The notes: generated by a model not told the origin, from the sequence alone. Counted from the stretch's first letter, positions 16,942-24,912 are shown. The stretch is DNA of 37,396 nucleotides from Streptomyces otsuchiensis (GCF_004305975.1 NZ_BHZI01000016.1:1-37396); one strand, 5' to 3'. Numbers and translations are program-made.

Positions 16942-17883
16942 ATGACTGCCATGAGTACCAGCACAGTGGAAACCGTCCCCAGCTCCGGGGAGACCGTCCC
17001 CGCCCCCCGTCCCGCCGACCTCCACGCGCCGGTCATCGACTGGTTCGGAGAGCACGCCCGGGACCTGCCCTGGCGCCGCCCGGAGGCCGGCGCGTGGGGC
17101 GTGATGGTCAGCGAGTTCATGCTCCAGCAGACCCCCGTCAGCCGCGTGCTGCCGGTCTACGAGGAGTGGATGCGCCGCTGGCCGACCCCGGGCGACCTGG
17201 CCGCCGAGTCACCCGGCGAGGCGGTGCGGGCCTGGGGCCGCCTCGGCTACCCGCGCCGCGCGCTCCGGTTGCACTCGGCCGCCGCGGCCATAGCGGAACG
17301 CTATGAAGGCGAGGTGCCGCCCGACCATCACCTGCTGCTCGCGCTGCCCGGCGTCGGGGAGTACACGGCCGCGGCCGTCGCCTCGTTCGCCTACGGCCAG
17401 CGGCACGCGGTGCTCGACACCAACGTGCGCCGGGTCTTCGCCCGGGCCGCCGGCGGCAGCCAGTACCCGCCGAACGCCACCACCGCCGCCGAACGGCGGC
17501 TGGCCCGCGCCATGCTCCCGGACGAGCCCGGGACCGCAGCGCGCTGGGCGGCGGCCACCATGGAGCTCGGCGCCCTGGTCTGCACCGCCCGCACCCCGAA
17601 CTGCGCTGCCTGCCCGATCGCGCAGCAGTGCGCCTGGCGCCGCGCGGGAGCCCCCGCCCACGACGGTCCGGAGCGGCGCGGCCAGACCTACGCCGGCACC
17701 GACCGGCAGGTCCGCGGCAAGCTGCTGGCGGTGCTGCGCGAGTCGGTGGACCCGGTGACCCGGGCGGCGCTGGACCGGGTGTGGAACAAGCCGGAACAGC
17801 GCAACCGCGCGCTGCGCGGGCTGATCACCGACGGGCTGGTGGAGCGGCTGCCGGACGGCACCTACCGGCTCCCCGGCAGCTAG
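16942..17883 (+). CDS. mutY: A/G-specific adenine glycosylase (short form)
   Basis: A 313-residue HhH-GPD glycosylase that removes adenine opposite 8-oxoguanine or G. The core is intact: catalytic E58 in SEFMLQQTPVSR, the helix-hairpin-helix LPGVGEYTAAAVASFAYG, catalytic D159 in LDTNVRRV, and the iron-sulfur loop C214-x6-C221-x2-C224-x5-C230. Unlike E. coli MutY it lacks the C-terminal NUDIX-like domain that recognises 8-oxoG; after the cluster there are only about 80 residues, predicted as a small winged-helix-like tail. This short form is usual in Streptomyces. The start is ATG 16942; ATG 16951 is possible. A strong hairpin terminator follows at 17913. Confidence 0.94.
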   Translation: MTAMSTSTVETVPSSGETVPAPRPADLHAPVIDWFGEHARDLPWRRPEAGAWGVMVSEFMLQQTPVSRVLPVYEEWMRRWPTPGDLAAESPGEAVRAWGRLGYPRRALRLHSAAAAIAERYEGEVPPDHHLLLALPGVGEYTAAAVASFAYGQRHAVLDTNVRRVFARAAGGSQYPPNATTAAERRLARAMLPDEPGTAARWAAATMELGALVCTARTPNCAACPIAQQCAWRRAGAPAHDGPERRGQTYAGTDRQVRGKLLAVLRESVDPVTRAALDRVWNKPEQRNRALRGLITDGLVERLPDGTYRLPGS

Positions 17884-17912
17884 GCGCGCTGCTCCCCGGC
17901 TCCTGGACGACA

Positions 17913-17944
17913 CCCGGCCGCCCCGTTTCCGCGGGGCGGCCGGG
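17913..17944 (+). terminator. Intrinsic terminator of mutY
   Basis: A perfect 13-bp stem (CCCGGCCGCCCCG with its complement) encloses a 6-nt loop and is followed by CGCTTT. It lies 30 bp after the mutY stop. Confidence 0.8.
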
Positions 17945-18072
17945 CGCTTTCCGGCGAGGGGCCCGCGCGGGGCACTCCGGGAGGAAGGGGTGGTGACAGC
18001 AGGGCGCCCAGGCAGCACCATGGCACTCCTCGGAGCGGGCATGCCGCGCCCGGAAGACAGGGGGAGCCGCCA

Positions 18073-18426
18073 ATGACCCAGTCCTGCGATCGGTCCGAGG
18101 CGTCGGCCCACGCCGAGGAGGACGTCACGATCGACCTCGACGTGCTCTCGGTCGCGGTCGGCGACGATCCGTTCGCCACCCGGCGGGCGACGGACCGCAC
18201 TCTCGGCCACCTGCACCGGGCACGGGTGGAACGCCGGCTCATCGACCCCGGCTCCTGCGGGCTCGGCCCGATCGGGCACCTGTGGCTGTTTCGCGATTCG
18301 GCGGTTCGCGGTTCGGCGGTTCGCGGTTCGGCGGTTCGCGGTCAGCGCACCGGGAGGAGCGGCGGCTCGATGTCCCAGATGACCATCGCCGCCTCGCCCT
18401 CGTGGTCGCCGCCGGTGGCCGCGTAG
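18073..18426 (+). CDS. Hypothetical small protein with repeated C-terminal tail
   Basis: 117 residues. The first 70 look like genuine coding sequence: GC-biased third positions, a strong GGGGGAG site 6 nt before ATG 18073, and a sensible acidic/helical protein (EDVTIDLDVLSVAVGDDPFATRRATDRTLGHL). I do not recognise the family. From about residue 75 the frame enters a 15-bp tandem repeat giving AVRGS units, and the last 85 bp run antisense to the end of the GNAT gene. The ancestral stop may have been lost through repeat expansion, so the true C terminus could be new sequence. The overlap makes the 3' end the least certain part. Confidence 0.5.
   Translation: MTQSCDRSEASAHAEEDVTIDLDVLSVAVGDDPFATRRATDRTLGHLHRARVERRLIDPGSCGLGPIGHLWLFRDSAVRGSAVRGSAVRGQRTGRSGGSMSQMTIAASPSWSPPVAA
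18301..18341. repeat. 15-bp tandem repeat at a convergent gene junction
   Basis: GCGGTTCGCGGTTCG is perfect at 18301-18315 and 18316-18330, with a partial copy at 18331-18341 and a diverged one before 18301. The array ends directly at the GNAT stop codon (18342-18344) and lies in frame with the upstream plus-strand gene. Confidence 0.8.
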
Positions 18427-18851
18427 GTGCGCAGCGCGGCGTCGTTGTCCGTGTCGAGACCGACCCACATGCCGTAGCAGCCGCGTTCCCGCGCGACGGC
18501 GAGCAGCGACTCGACCAGCGCCGTGCCGATCCCGCGCCGCCGGTGCTCCTCCCCCACACCCAGTTCGTACAGCAGCATCTCGGTGCCCTTGTCGGGGTGG
18601 GTGAGCTCCACGCCGCTGATCATGCCGACCGCCGTGCCCTCCGCGAACGCGAACAGCAGGTGGTGGGTGCGTTCGGCCAGGAACCGCTCGGCCCACTCGG
18701 CGCGTACCGGTCCGTCGAACAGTGCCGACGCCGCCTGGATCTCCGCCACCGAGGCCGCCGGGCGCACCTCGACGTCCCCGGCGTGTCCCGGACTCGGCGC
18801 TGGTTCCGCGTCGAGCAGCGCCCCGGCCCGTTCCGCCTCTGTCTCAGCCAT
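18342..18851 (-). CDS. GNAT acetyltransferase, AAC(3)-I-like
   Basis: A 169-residue N-acetyltransferase with a full GNAT fold. The acetyl-CoA site is the LLYELGVGEEHRRRGIGTALVESLL stretch (Q/RxxGxG/A motif RRRGIGTA), followed by GCYGMWVGLDTDNDAALRTYAATGG. The layout, with MISGVELTHPDKGTEMLLYELGV, resembles aminoglycoside 3-N-acetyltransferase type I and its many relatives of unknown substrate; resistance activity cannot be claimed from sequence. The first 28 residues are a variable tail. ATG 18851 has GGGGAGAGG about 11 nt upstream and a TACGCT -10 on the minus strand at 18894-18899. It is divergent from the NACHT gene. Confidence 0.88.
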   Translation of the reverse strand: MAETEAERAGALLDAEPAPSPGHAGDVEVRPAASVAEIQAASALFDGPVRAEWAERFLAERTHHLLFAFAEGTAVGMISGVELTHPDKGTEMLLYELGVGEEHRRRGIGTALVESLLAVARERGCYGMWVGLDTDNDAALRTYAATGGDHEGEAAMVIWDIEPPLLPVR

Positions 18852-19023
18852 GGTCGTCGCTGCCTCTCCCCGCTCGGTTCGGCCCTTTCTGCCAGCGTAG
18901 ACGTCCGGCCGGGTGAACGCGCCGCTCGCCGGCAGGCAGTTGGACAGACCCGTATGGCCCTCTGTCACCGCCCAGTTGCCCTAGGATCACGTCACCTGTC
19001 GCGCCACCACCGCTGGGGGGCTC

Positions 19024-22000
19024 ATGGACGCCGCGAACATCGGACTACGGCTGGCGTCGAGCGCCGTGACGCCGCTGGTGAAAAGCCTGTTCCACCGCGA
19101 GGAGCCCGGGGCCGGCCTGGTCGACCGCCCGGTGCGGATCTCCTCGCTGCTCTCGTGCGGTGGCGAGCGGGACCAGCGCCGGACGCTCGACGAGAAGCGG
19201 TTGCGCACGCTGACCGTCGAGCTGGTGGACCGCGCGGCGCGGGCGCGCGGCCCGCACGAGGCGCCCGGCGCGGAGGTGCGCCGCGAGGTCGCGGACGCCC
19301 TGACCCGTTCGCTGGCGGCCCTCGGCGAGCTGTCCATGGACGACGTGCAGGCGGTCGCGCTCGGCGCGGACGGACTGGCCCGCCGGGTCCGCCGACCGGG
19401 CGGGCTGTCGGCGGAAGCCGACTCCCTCTACGATCCGCTGCTGCGTGTCGTCTGCCTGCACATCCTCAACCACTTCACCCGGCGCTCCACCTTCGTGGCC
19501 CGGTCCCTCGTCGAGCAGACCCGGCGCTGCGAATCGATCGTCGCGCGGCTCGACACCCTCGCGGCGCGGGTCCCGTCGCAGCCGATGGCGGACGCGGCAT
19601 TCGAGGACAGGTACCGCCGCTACATCGTCAACGAGCACGACCGTCTCATGATCCACGGCATCGACGCGGACGGCAGCTGGCCCCTGGACGACGCCTACCT
19701 CAGCCTGGAGACCACCACCGCCGCCGAGACCCGCGCACCACAGGAGCGCGACCTCAGCGCCACCTCTCTCCCGCCCACGCCGCGACGCGCCGAAGACGCG
19801 CTGTCCGGCCGGCCGCGCGTCCTGCTGCGCGGCAACGCCGGGTCGGGCAAGACCACCCTGCTTCAGTGGCTGGCGGTCACGGCCGCGCGGCAACGGATGG
19901 ACGGGGACAGCCCGATTCAGGCACAACTGCTCGGACTGGTGCCGTTCGTGCTGCCACTGCGCCGCCTGACCCGGCACGATCGCGAACTGCCGCCGCCGAG
20001 CGCGCTGCTCAGCGCGGTCGGCTGCCCGCACACCCCGCCCGAGGGCTGGACCGAGCGGGTACTCGGAGCCGGGCAAGGGCTGCTGCTGGTCGACGGCATC
20101 GACGAAGTGCCCGAGAACGAACGCGAGGACGTGCGGCGCTGGCTGCGTTCCCTGGTCCGCGAGTTCGGGGGCAACCTGTGGGTCGTCACCGCCCGGCCGT
20201 CCGCCGTCGGCCATGACTGGCTGGCGGAACAGGAGTTCACCGACCTCTCCCTCGCACCGATGAGCCGCGACGACACCGCCACCTTCGTCCGCCGCTGGCA
20301 CACCGCCGCACGGGTCGCCCCGGAGACCGCCGACGAGCTGCTCGACGCCCTGCGCACCCGCCCGGACCTGGCCCGGCTCGCGACCGCCCCGCTGATGTGC
20401 GGGCTGATCTGCGCACTGCACCACACCCGGCACGGCTACCTGCCGCGCGGCCGGGAGGCGCTGTACCAGGCCGGTCTCCACATGCTGCTGGAGCGCCGCA
20501 ACCAGGAACGCAAGGTCCGCTCCACCATCGAACTCGACGCCACCACGCAGATCCTGCTGTTGCAGCGACTCGCGTACTGGCTGATCCGCAACGGCCGGGC
20601 GGAGATGGACCGTGACGACGCCGTGGAGATTCTGGCCGACGCGCTGCCCGGCATGTCGCAGGTCGCGGAACAGGGCGACGAGGAGACCATCTACCGCTAT
20701 CTGCTGGACCGGTCCGGACTGCTGCGCGAACCGGCCTCGGGGGTAGTGGACTTCGTTCACCGCACCTTCCAGGACTACTTGGCGGCCAAGGCGGCGGTCG
20801 AAGCCCGCGACATCCCCTTCCTGGTGAGCCGGGCACACCTGGACCAGTTCGAGGACGTCATCCGCATGGCCGTCGCCCATGGCCGCCCCGGCGAACGGGA
20901 CCGACTGCTCAAGCAACTCGTGCAGCGCGGCGACAAGGTCGCACGCCACCGCATCCGGCTCCACCTGCTGGCCGTGGCCTGCCTGGAGCACGCCACGGAA
21001 CTCTCCCCGGCGGTCCGTGACTTGGTGACCGACCGCGCCCGCGACTACCTGCCGCCCAGAACGTACGCCGAGGCCGAGTCACTGGCTGCGGCCGGACCAG
21101 TGGCACTCGACCTGCTGCCCGGACCGGACGGGCTCAGCGGCGACGAGATGCGGGCGGTGATCGACACCGCGAGGCTTGTCGGAACCGACCGCGCGCTCCC
21201 CGTGCTGCGCCGATTCCGGTCAGTGGAGAACCGTGCTGTCGCGGCGAGACTCCTCACGTGCTGGCGGGTCTTCGACCCCGACCGCTTCTCCGAGGAGATC
21301 GTCTCCCACCTGCCACCGCATGAGTACCACTTCGTCGGCTGGAACTCCCGCGTGCTTGAACTCATCGCCGCACACGGTGGGGTGCGCCATCTGCTCACAT
21401 GGGTACCGGTCGAGCCGTCCCAGCTCCGCGCGCTGCTCGCGTACAACAGCATCGTCTCCCTTGATCTCCATGGATCACCACTCGACGACCTCGGGATTCT
21501 GAGCGCGGCGGACAGCCTGGAACAGCTCACCCTCTCCGAGAAGTCCGCGCGCGGCGGCCTGGCCCCGCTGCGAGACCGCAACCTCTCACGGCTGTACCTG
21601 TACTGCGCGAAGTCCGATGCCGACCCGCGGATCCTCGACGGCCTCGCGGAACTCTCAACGCTGGAGGATCTGGCTCTCGGCGAGATGACTCCGTTGGCCT
21701 CTCTGGAACAACTGCCACTGAACGCACCATTGAAGCGTCTCAGCCTGCCCGCCACCGCACCGGACGTGAGCGCCATCATCAGGTGGCCGGGGCTGTGCGA
21801 GCTCGACCTCACCGAGTACAGGCGACCTCTCTCCGAGGCCGAGTGCCGGGCTCTGGCCGCACTACCGGAGCTTGACGACTTCAGGCTGCGTCCGGCCGCC
21901 TTGCGCAGTCTGCACCAGGCCGGCGTAACGCTGCCCGGAGTCACCTTCGCGCAGTTGGTCCCGCGCCGGAAGCAGCCGCATTCACGAGACGAACTCGCTT

Positions 22001-22176
22001 TACTCGCAACGGTGTTCCCGGCGCTGGAGACCCTGTATCTGAGCCCCGAGCTGGAAGACCCGTCTCCCCTCGGCGAGCACCCGAGGCTGGAGACGGTCAA
22101 CTTCCTCTCGCCCGTCACCCGCCAGGACTTCCCCCCGAACCTGACCGTGACCGCCCCGCCGTCCCCGCGCTACTGA
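19024..22176 (+). CDS. NACHT-domain NTPase with C-terminal leucine-rich repeats (bacterial NLR-like)
   Basis: A 1050-residue STAND ATPase. Residues 1 to about 200 are a helical N-terminal region of the kind found before bacterial NACHT domains. The NACHT module has Walker A GNAGSGKTT (270-278), Walker B LLLVDGIDE (353-361), a sensor-like VVTARPSA, and the winged-helix motif FVHRTFQDYLAAKA (about 577-590). A helical region follows, and from about 800 leucine-rich repeats (LEQLTLSEK, LSRLYLYC, LEDLALGEM, LKRLSLPA, LCELDLTEY). This is the architecture of NLR immune receptors; bacterial NACHT proteins include proven anti-phage factors, but no effector nuclease or TIR domain is visible here. ATG 19024 follows GGGGGG; a -10-like TAGGAT is at 18982-18987. 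Codons in the LRR part are less GC-biased than in the ATPase part. Confidence 0.9.
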   Translation: MDAANIGLRLASSAVTPLVKSLFHREEPGAGLVDRPVRISSLLSCGGERDQRRTLDEKRLRTLTVELVDRAARARGPHEAPGAEVRREVADALTRSLAALGELSMDDVQAVALGADGLARRVRRPGGLSAEADSLYDPLLRVVCLHILNHFTRRSTFVARSLVEQTRRCESIVARLDTLAARVPSQPMADAAFEDRYRRYIVNEHDRLMIHGIDADGSWPLDDAYLSLETTTAAETRAPQERDLSATSLPPTPRRAEDALSGRPRVLLRGNAGSGKTTLLQWLAVTAARQRMDGDSPIQAQLLGLVPFVLPLRRLTRHDRELPPPSALLSAVGCPHTPPEGWTERVLGAGQGLLLVDGIDEVPENEREDVRRWLRSLVREFGGNLWVVTARPSAVGHDWLAEQEFTDLSLAPMSRDDTATFVRRWHTAARVAPETADELLDALRTRPDLARLATAPLMCGLICALHHTRHGYLPRGREALYQAGLHMLLERRNQERKVRSTIELDATTQILLLQRLAYWLIRNGRAEMDRDDAVEILADALPGMSQVAEQGDEETIYRYLLDRSGLLREPASGVVDFVHRTFQDYLAAKAAVEARDIPFLVSRAHLDQFEDVIRMAVAHGRPGERDRLLKQLVQRGDKVARHRIRLHLLAVACLEHATELSPAVRDLVTDRARDYLPPRTYAEAESLAAAGPVALDLLPGPDGLSGDEMRAVIDTARLVGTDRALPVLRRFRSVENRAVAARLLTCWRVFDPDRFSEEIVSHLPPHEYHFVGWNSRVLELIAAHGGVRHLLTWVPVEPSQLRALLAYNSIVSLDLHGSPLDDLGILSAADSLEQLTLSEKSARGGLAPLRDRNLSRLYLYCAKSDADPRILDGLAELSTLEDLALGEMTPLASLEQLPLNAPLKRLSLPATAPDVSAIIRWPGLCELDLTEYRRPLSEAECRALAALPELDDFRLRPAALRSLHQAGVTLPGVTFAQLVPRRKQPHSRDELALLATVFPALETLYLSPELEDPSPLGEHPRLETVNFLSPVTRQDFPPNLTVTAPPSPRY

Positions 22177-22195
22177 AGGCGGCCGCGTCCGCGTC

Positions 22196-22558
22196 TCAGC
22201 GGTCGGGGCGGTGGCTCAGCACGTTCACGACCTTGCCGTTCGGGTCGCGGACGAAGAAGCGGCGGACGCCCCACTCCTCGTCGCGCAGGTCGCGCACGAT
22301 CTCGGCGCCCGAAGCCCGTACCTCCGCGTGGACCGCGTCCACGTCCTCGACCTCGACGGAGATGTCGGCGGGGGTCGGCGCCGTCGGGTCCTCGGTGCCG
22401 AAGGTGATCTGCGCGGTCGGGCTGGACGGGGAGGCCATGGTCATGACCCAGCCGAGGTCCATGACCTGCTCCAGGCCCAGCCGTTCGTAGAAGACACGGG
22501 AGGCGGCCATGCCGTCGGGTGTGGTCGGGATGTCGGGCACGACGCGGCGCACGGTCAC
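22196..22558 (-). CDS. VOC-superfamily (glyoxalase/bleomycin-resistance-like) protein
   Basis: A 120-residue vicinal-oxygen-chelate protein with paired beta-alpha-beta-beta-beta modules. It opens with RRVVPDIPTTPDGMAASRVFYERLGLEQVMDLGW, and the second half carries DISVEVEDVDAVHAEVRASGAEIV and the closing FFVRDPNGKVVNVLSHR. Such proteins bind small molecules or metals (glyoxalase, antibiotic-binding, dioxygenase roles); no substrate can be named. The start is GTG 22558, preceded by GAGG about 9 nt upstream; GTG 22552 is also possible. It converges with the NACHT gene, whose stop is only 19 bp away. Confidence 0.85.
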   Translation of the reverse strand: MTVRRVVPDIPTTPDGMAASRVFYERLGLEQVMDLGWVMTMASPSSPTAQITFGTEDPTAPTPADISVEVEDVDAVHAEVRASGAEIVRDLRDEEWGVRRFFVRDPNGKVVNVLSHRPDR

Positions 22559-22937
22559 AGCGGGCTGCCTCAGGTTCGGAGTGGTGGGGGTGGCGCGGAC
22601 AGCATGGACCGCCGGGTGTCCGCGCGAAGGTCGCCACCCCGCGACGGTCGCGCGAACGGCCCCCCACCCCCCGTCGTCCGGGCGGTCCCGCAGGTCAGAC
22701 GGCACTTCGGGCGGGCAACAACCCGTTTGCGTGCGGCAGCCACGAACAGGGATGATCACCGGGCGGCGCCCCGTCCCGACGTGGTGATCTTCCCCTTCCA
22801 CGACGGCACGCCCCGGCGGGCCGGACTGCGGGAGGGGCGCCGACCCGCCGGGCCGCTCAGCCGACAACTCCGCCCGATCGGCTGCTCACGCCCAGGCCGG
22901 GCACCACAGACCGAGCGCCGGCAGTGCCGCTCCGGCC
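22559..22937. other. 379-bp intergenic region between two VOC genes
   Basis: It separates two minus-strand VOC genes. I see a GATCACC...GGTGATC inverted repeat around 22755-22790 and a GC-rich repeat CCCGGCGGG...CCCGCCGGG around 22812-22857 that could form a weak terminator for the upstream VOC gene. No credible ORF, RNA gene or mobile element was found. Confidence 0.4.
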
Positions 22938-23396
22938 TCACTCCTCCCGCAGGTACGCGGAGTCGTCCCACGGCTTGGAGGTGTCCAGTCCCTCCGTCTC
23001 CTCGTTGAGGGAGAACCAGTTGCCCGAGAGGTCCCGAAAGACGGCCTCGATGCCGTAGGGCCGCTCCTGGGGCTGCTGGAGGAACTCCACGCCTTTGGCC
23101 GCCAGCCGTCGGTAGTCGCCCCGGCAGTCGTCGGTGCGCAGTACGGCGGCGCCGAGTATCCCCTTGGTGACGAGGGCGGTGAGTGCCTTGGCCGACTCGG
23201 CGTCGACGCCGGGGCCGTCCGTGCGCATCAGCGTGAACTCGTGGTCGTCCTGGCCCGGCACGCCGACGGTGACCCAGCGGACGTGGCCCATCGGGATGTC
23301 CGTCCGCAGCTCGAAGCCGAGGACATCGACGAAGAACGCCAGATCACGGTCCTGGTCGGTGGACCAGACGGTGGTGATGGAGACGTTCCTGATCAT
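22938..23396 (-). CDS. VOC-superfamily protein downstream of an AraC regulator
   Basis: A 152-residue glyoxalase-fold protein. It begins MIRNVSITTVWSTDQDRDLAFFVDVLGFELRTDIPMGHVRWVTVGVPG and ends each module with the expected strands (HEFTLMRTDGP; GIEAVFRDLSGNWFSLNEE). The E in GIEAVF and the C-terminal Glu-rich tail are typical of this subgroup, which is often encoded beside AraC/HTH regulators in actinobacteria. It may bind or detoxify a small electrophile; the substrate is unknown. ATG 23396 has AAGGAG at 5-6 nt spacing. It lies 51 bp after the AraC gene on the same strand and is probably in one operon with it and tag. Confidence 0.9.
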   Translation of the reverse strand: MIRNVSITTVWSTDQDRDLAFFVDVLGFELRTDIPMGHVRWVTVGVPGQDDHEFTLMRTDGPGVDAESAKALTALVTKGILGAAVLRTDDCRGDYRRLAAKGVEFLQQPQERPYGIEAVFRDLSGNWFSLNEETEGLDTSKPWDDSAYLREE

Positions 23397-23447
23397 GGTG
23401 GCTCCTTGCCTCGGATGCGGGAGCCACCACGGTAGACAGCGGCCGGG

Positions 23448-23963
23448 TCAGCCGGCTTCCTCAGAATTGCCGCGTTCGGCGCGCGTCAGGCCGCCGGTGT
23501 GTAGCAGGATGAAGCAGCTCGGGATGCGAGCCTCCGCACGCCGGTGGTGACGGTCGCGGTACTCGGTGGGTGTCGCCCCGGTGAGCCGCTTGAAGGTGGA
23601 TGAGAACGTCCCGAGGCTGCTGAAGCCGACCAGCGCGCAGATCTCGGTCACGGAGAGGTTCGCGGTCCGCAGCATCTCCTGCGCGCGTTCCACTCGGCGC
23701 AGGGTGAGGTACTGGCCCGGCGTCCGGCCGTAGGTCTCCCGGAAGGCACGGATGAAGTGGTAGGTGGAGTAGCCGGCATGGGCGGCGACGGCCGGGACGT
23801 CGGCGGGGCCGGACCACTCGCTGTCCATGAGGTCCTTGGCGCGGCGCAGTTGGCGCAGCCGGCCCAGGTCGGAGGTGTTCACCGCCGTACTCACCGGCCG
23901 ACTCGGCGGCGTGGGAAGCGTGGCCGGCATCGCGGGCCCCGGCCTCATGGGCCCCGGCATCAT
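23448..23963 (-). CDS. AraC-family transcriptional regulator, coupled to tag
   Basis: A 171-residue protein. The N-terminal 45 residues are a Pro/Met-rich linker. The AraC DNA-binding domain with both helix-turn-helix units follows (LRQLRRAKDLMDSEWSGPADVPAVAAHAGYSTYHFIRAFRETYG and LRTANLSVTEICALVGFSSLGTFSSTFKRLTG). There is no separate ligand-binding or Ada-type methyl-acceptor domain. ATG 23963 overlaps the tag stop in an ATGA arrangement, which argues for coupling; a GTG at 23894 closer to the domain is the alternative start. The VOC gene 51 bp downstream is the likeliest target. Control of tag itself is conceivable but unproven. Confidence 0.85.
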   Translation of the reverse strand: MMPGPMRPGPAMPATLPTPPSRPVSTAVNTSDLGRLRQLRRAKDLMDSEWSGPADVPAVAAHAGYSTYHFIRAFRETYGRTPGQYLTLRRVERAQEMLRTANLSVTEICALVGFSSLGTFSSTFKRLTGATPTEYRDRHHRRAEARIPSCFILLHTGGLTRAERGNSEEAG

Positions 23964-24604
23964 GGCGCGGTGACGGTTCGTCGGACGTGGCATCGGGCGA
24001 GATGGTCGTTGACCAGGCCGCACGCCTGCATCAGGGCGTAGGCGGTGGTGGGCCCGACGAAGCGGATGCCCCGGCGCTTGAGGGCCTTGGCGAGCGCGGT
24101 GGACTCGGGCGTGACGGGCGGCACGTCACCGAGGCGGCGTGGTGCCGGACCGGGCTCCGGGGCGTGGGACCAGATCAGTTCGGTCAGCTCCTCCGGCTGC
24201 CACTCCGCGAGGGTGCGGGCGTTGGCGAGGGTCGCGGCGATCTTGGCCCGGTTGCGGATGATGCCGGGATCGGTGAGGAGCCGGGCCGCGTCCTTGTCGG
24301 TGTAGCGGGCCACCTCGGCCACGCGGAACCCCGCGAAGGCGGCCCGGAAGCCCTCGCGGCGGCGCAGGATGGTGAGCCAGGACAGTCCGGACTGGAACGC
24401 CTCCAGGCTGAGGCGCTCGAAGAGGGCGTCGTCGCCGCGCACCGGGCGGCCCCACTCGTCGTCGTGGTAGGCGCGGTAGTCGTCGGGCCCGGCGCCCCAG
24501 GGGCAGCGGAGCCGCCCGTCGGGGCCGGCCACCGGCCCGCCGTTCTCCTCGTCACCGCCGGTGCTCCCGGCGATGGTGGCACCGGTCGTGGTGGAGTCGT
24601 CCAT
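23960..24604 (-). CDS. tag: DNA-3-methyladenine glycosylase I
   Basis: A 214-residue Tag-family HhH glycosylase that excises 3-methyladenine from alkylated DNA. After a 30-residue Gly/Asp-rich leader, the family pattern is clear: RCPWGAGPDDYRAYHDDEWG with the first zinc Cys, LFERLSLEAFQSGLSWLTILRRR, and near the C terminus FVGPTTAYALMQACGLVNDH followed by CH, with the remaining zinc ligands. The catalytic-pocket Glu lies in SLEAFQSGLSW. ATG 24604 follows a -10-like CAGACT (minus strand, 24611-24616) by 6 nt, so the transcript is probably leaderless. It overlaps the AraC gene by four bases and appears to head an alkylation/electrophile-related operon. Confidence 0.95.
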   Translation of the reverse strand: MDDSTTTGATIAGSTGGDEENGGPVAGPDGRLRCPWGAGPDDYRAYHDDEWGRPVRGDDALFERLSLEAFQSGLSWLTILRRREGFRAAFAGFRVAEVARYTDKDAARLLTDPGIIRNRAKIAATLANARTLAEWQPEELTELIWSHAPEPGPAPRRLGDVPPVTPESTALAKALKRRGIRFVGPTTAYALMQACGLVNDHLARCHVRRTVTAP

Positions 24605-24705
24605 GCGGGCAGTCTGCACCACACCACTGACAGTCGGGACGCACCCGCGAACGGCTGCGGCGACCGGCCACGGCGACGGCCCGGCCGGGCCCACCCTGGA
24701 AGACG

Positions 24706-24912
24706 TCAGGGAACCTCGCGCAGATAGAGCGCGCCGCAGGTGTGGCACATCATCGAGGGGTCGTCGCCCCAGCCCGCGTCGGAGCGGGCGGCGGCGTCGG
24801 CGCGCAGGGCCTTGCCGCACATCGCGGTCGTCGAGGTGCCGCGCACCATGTGCCAGCTGCGGACCCGGTCGGGGTCGTCCTCGGTGTACTCCGCACGCAT
24901 GGTGTGTTCCAT
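24706..24912 (-). CDS. Small zinc-ribbon-like protein
   Basis: 68 residues with the pattern SWHMVRGTSTTAMCGKAL...CHTCGALYLREVP. One His, one CGK Cys and a closing CxxC could hold a zinc ion. Very similar small proteins are common in Streptomyces, with no known function. The start is ATG 24912 with GAGGTGG 7 nt upstream; an internal ATG (MRAEYTEDD) is less well placed. It stands alone on the minus strand between tag and the MFS exporter. Confidence 0.75.
   Translation of the reverse strand: MEHTMRAEYTEDDPDRVRSWHMVRGTSTTAMCGKALRADAAARSDAGWGDDPSMMCHTCGALYLREVP

Noticed and set aside
18931-18964. TTGGACAG as a -35 for the NACHT gene
   Set aside because: Its spacing to the TAGGAT at 18982 is far more than 17 bp; the -35 of this promoter is left unassigned.
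19045-20991. 648-codon minus-strand frame opposite the NACHT gene
   Set aside because: Arg/Gly/Val/Gln-rich antisense translation with no domain; the plus strand encodes the clear NACHT motifs.
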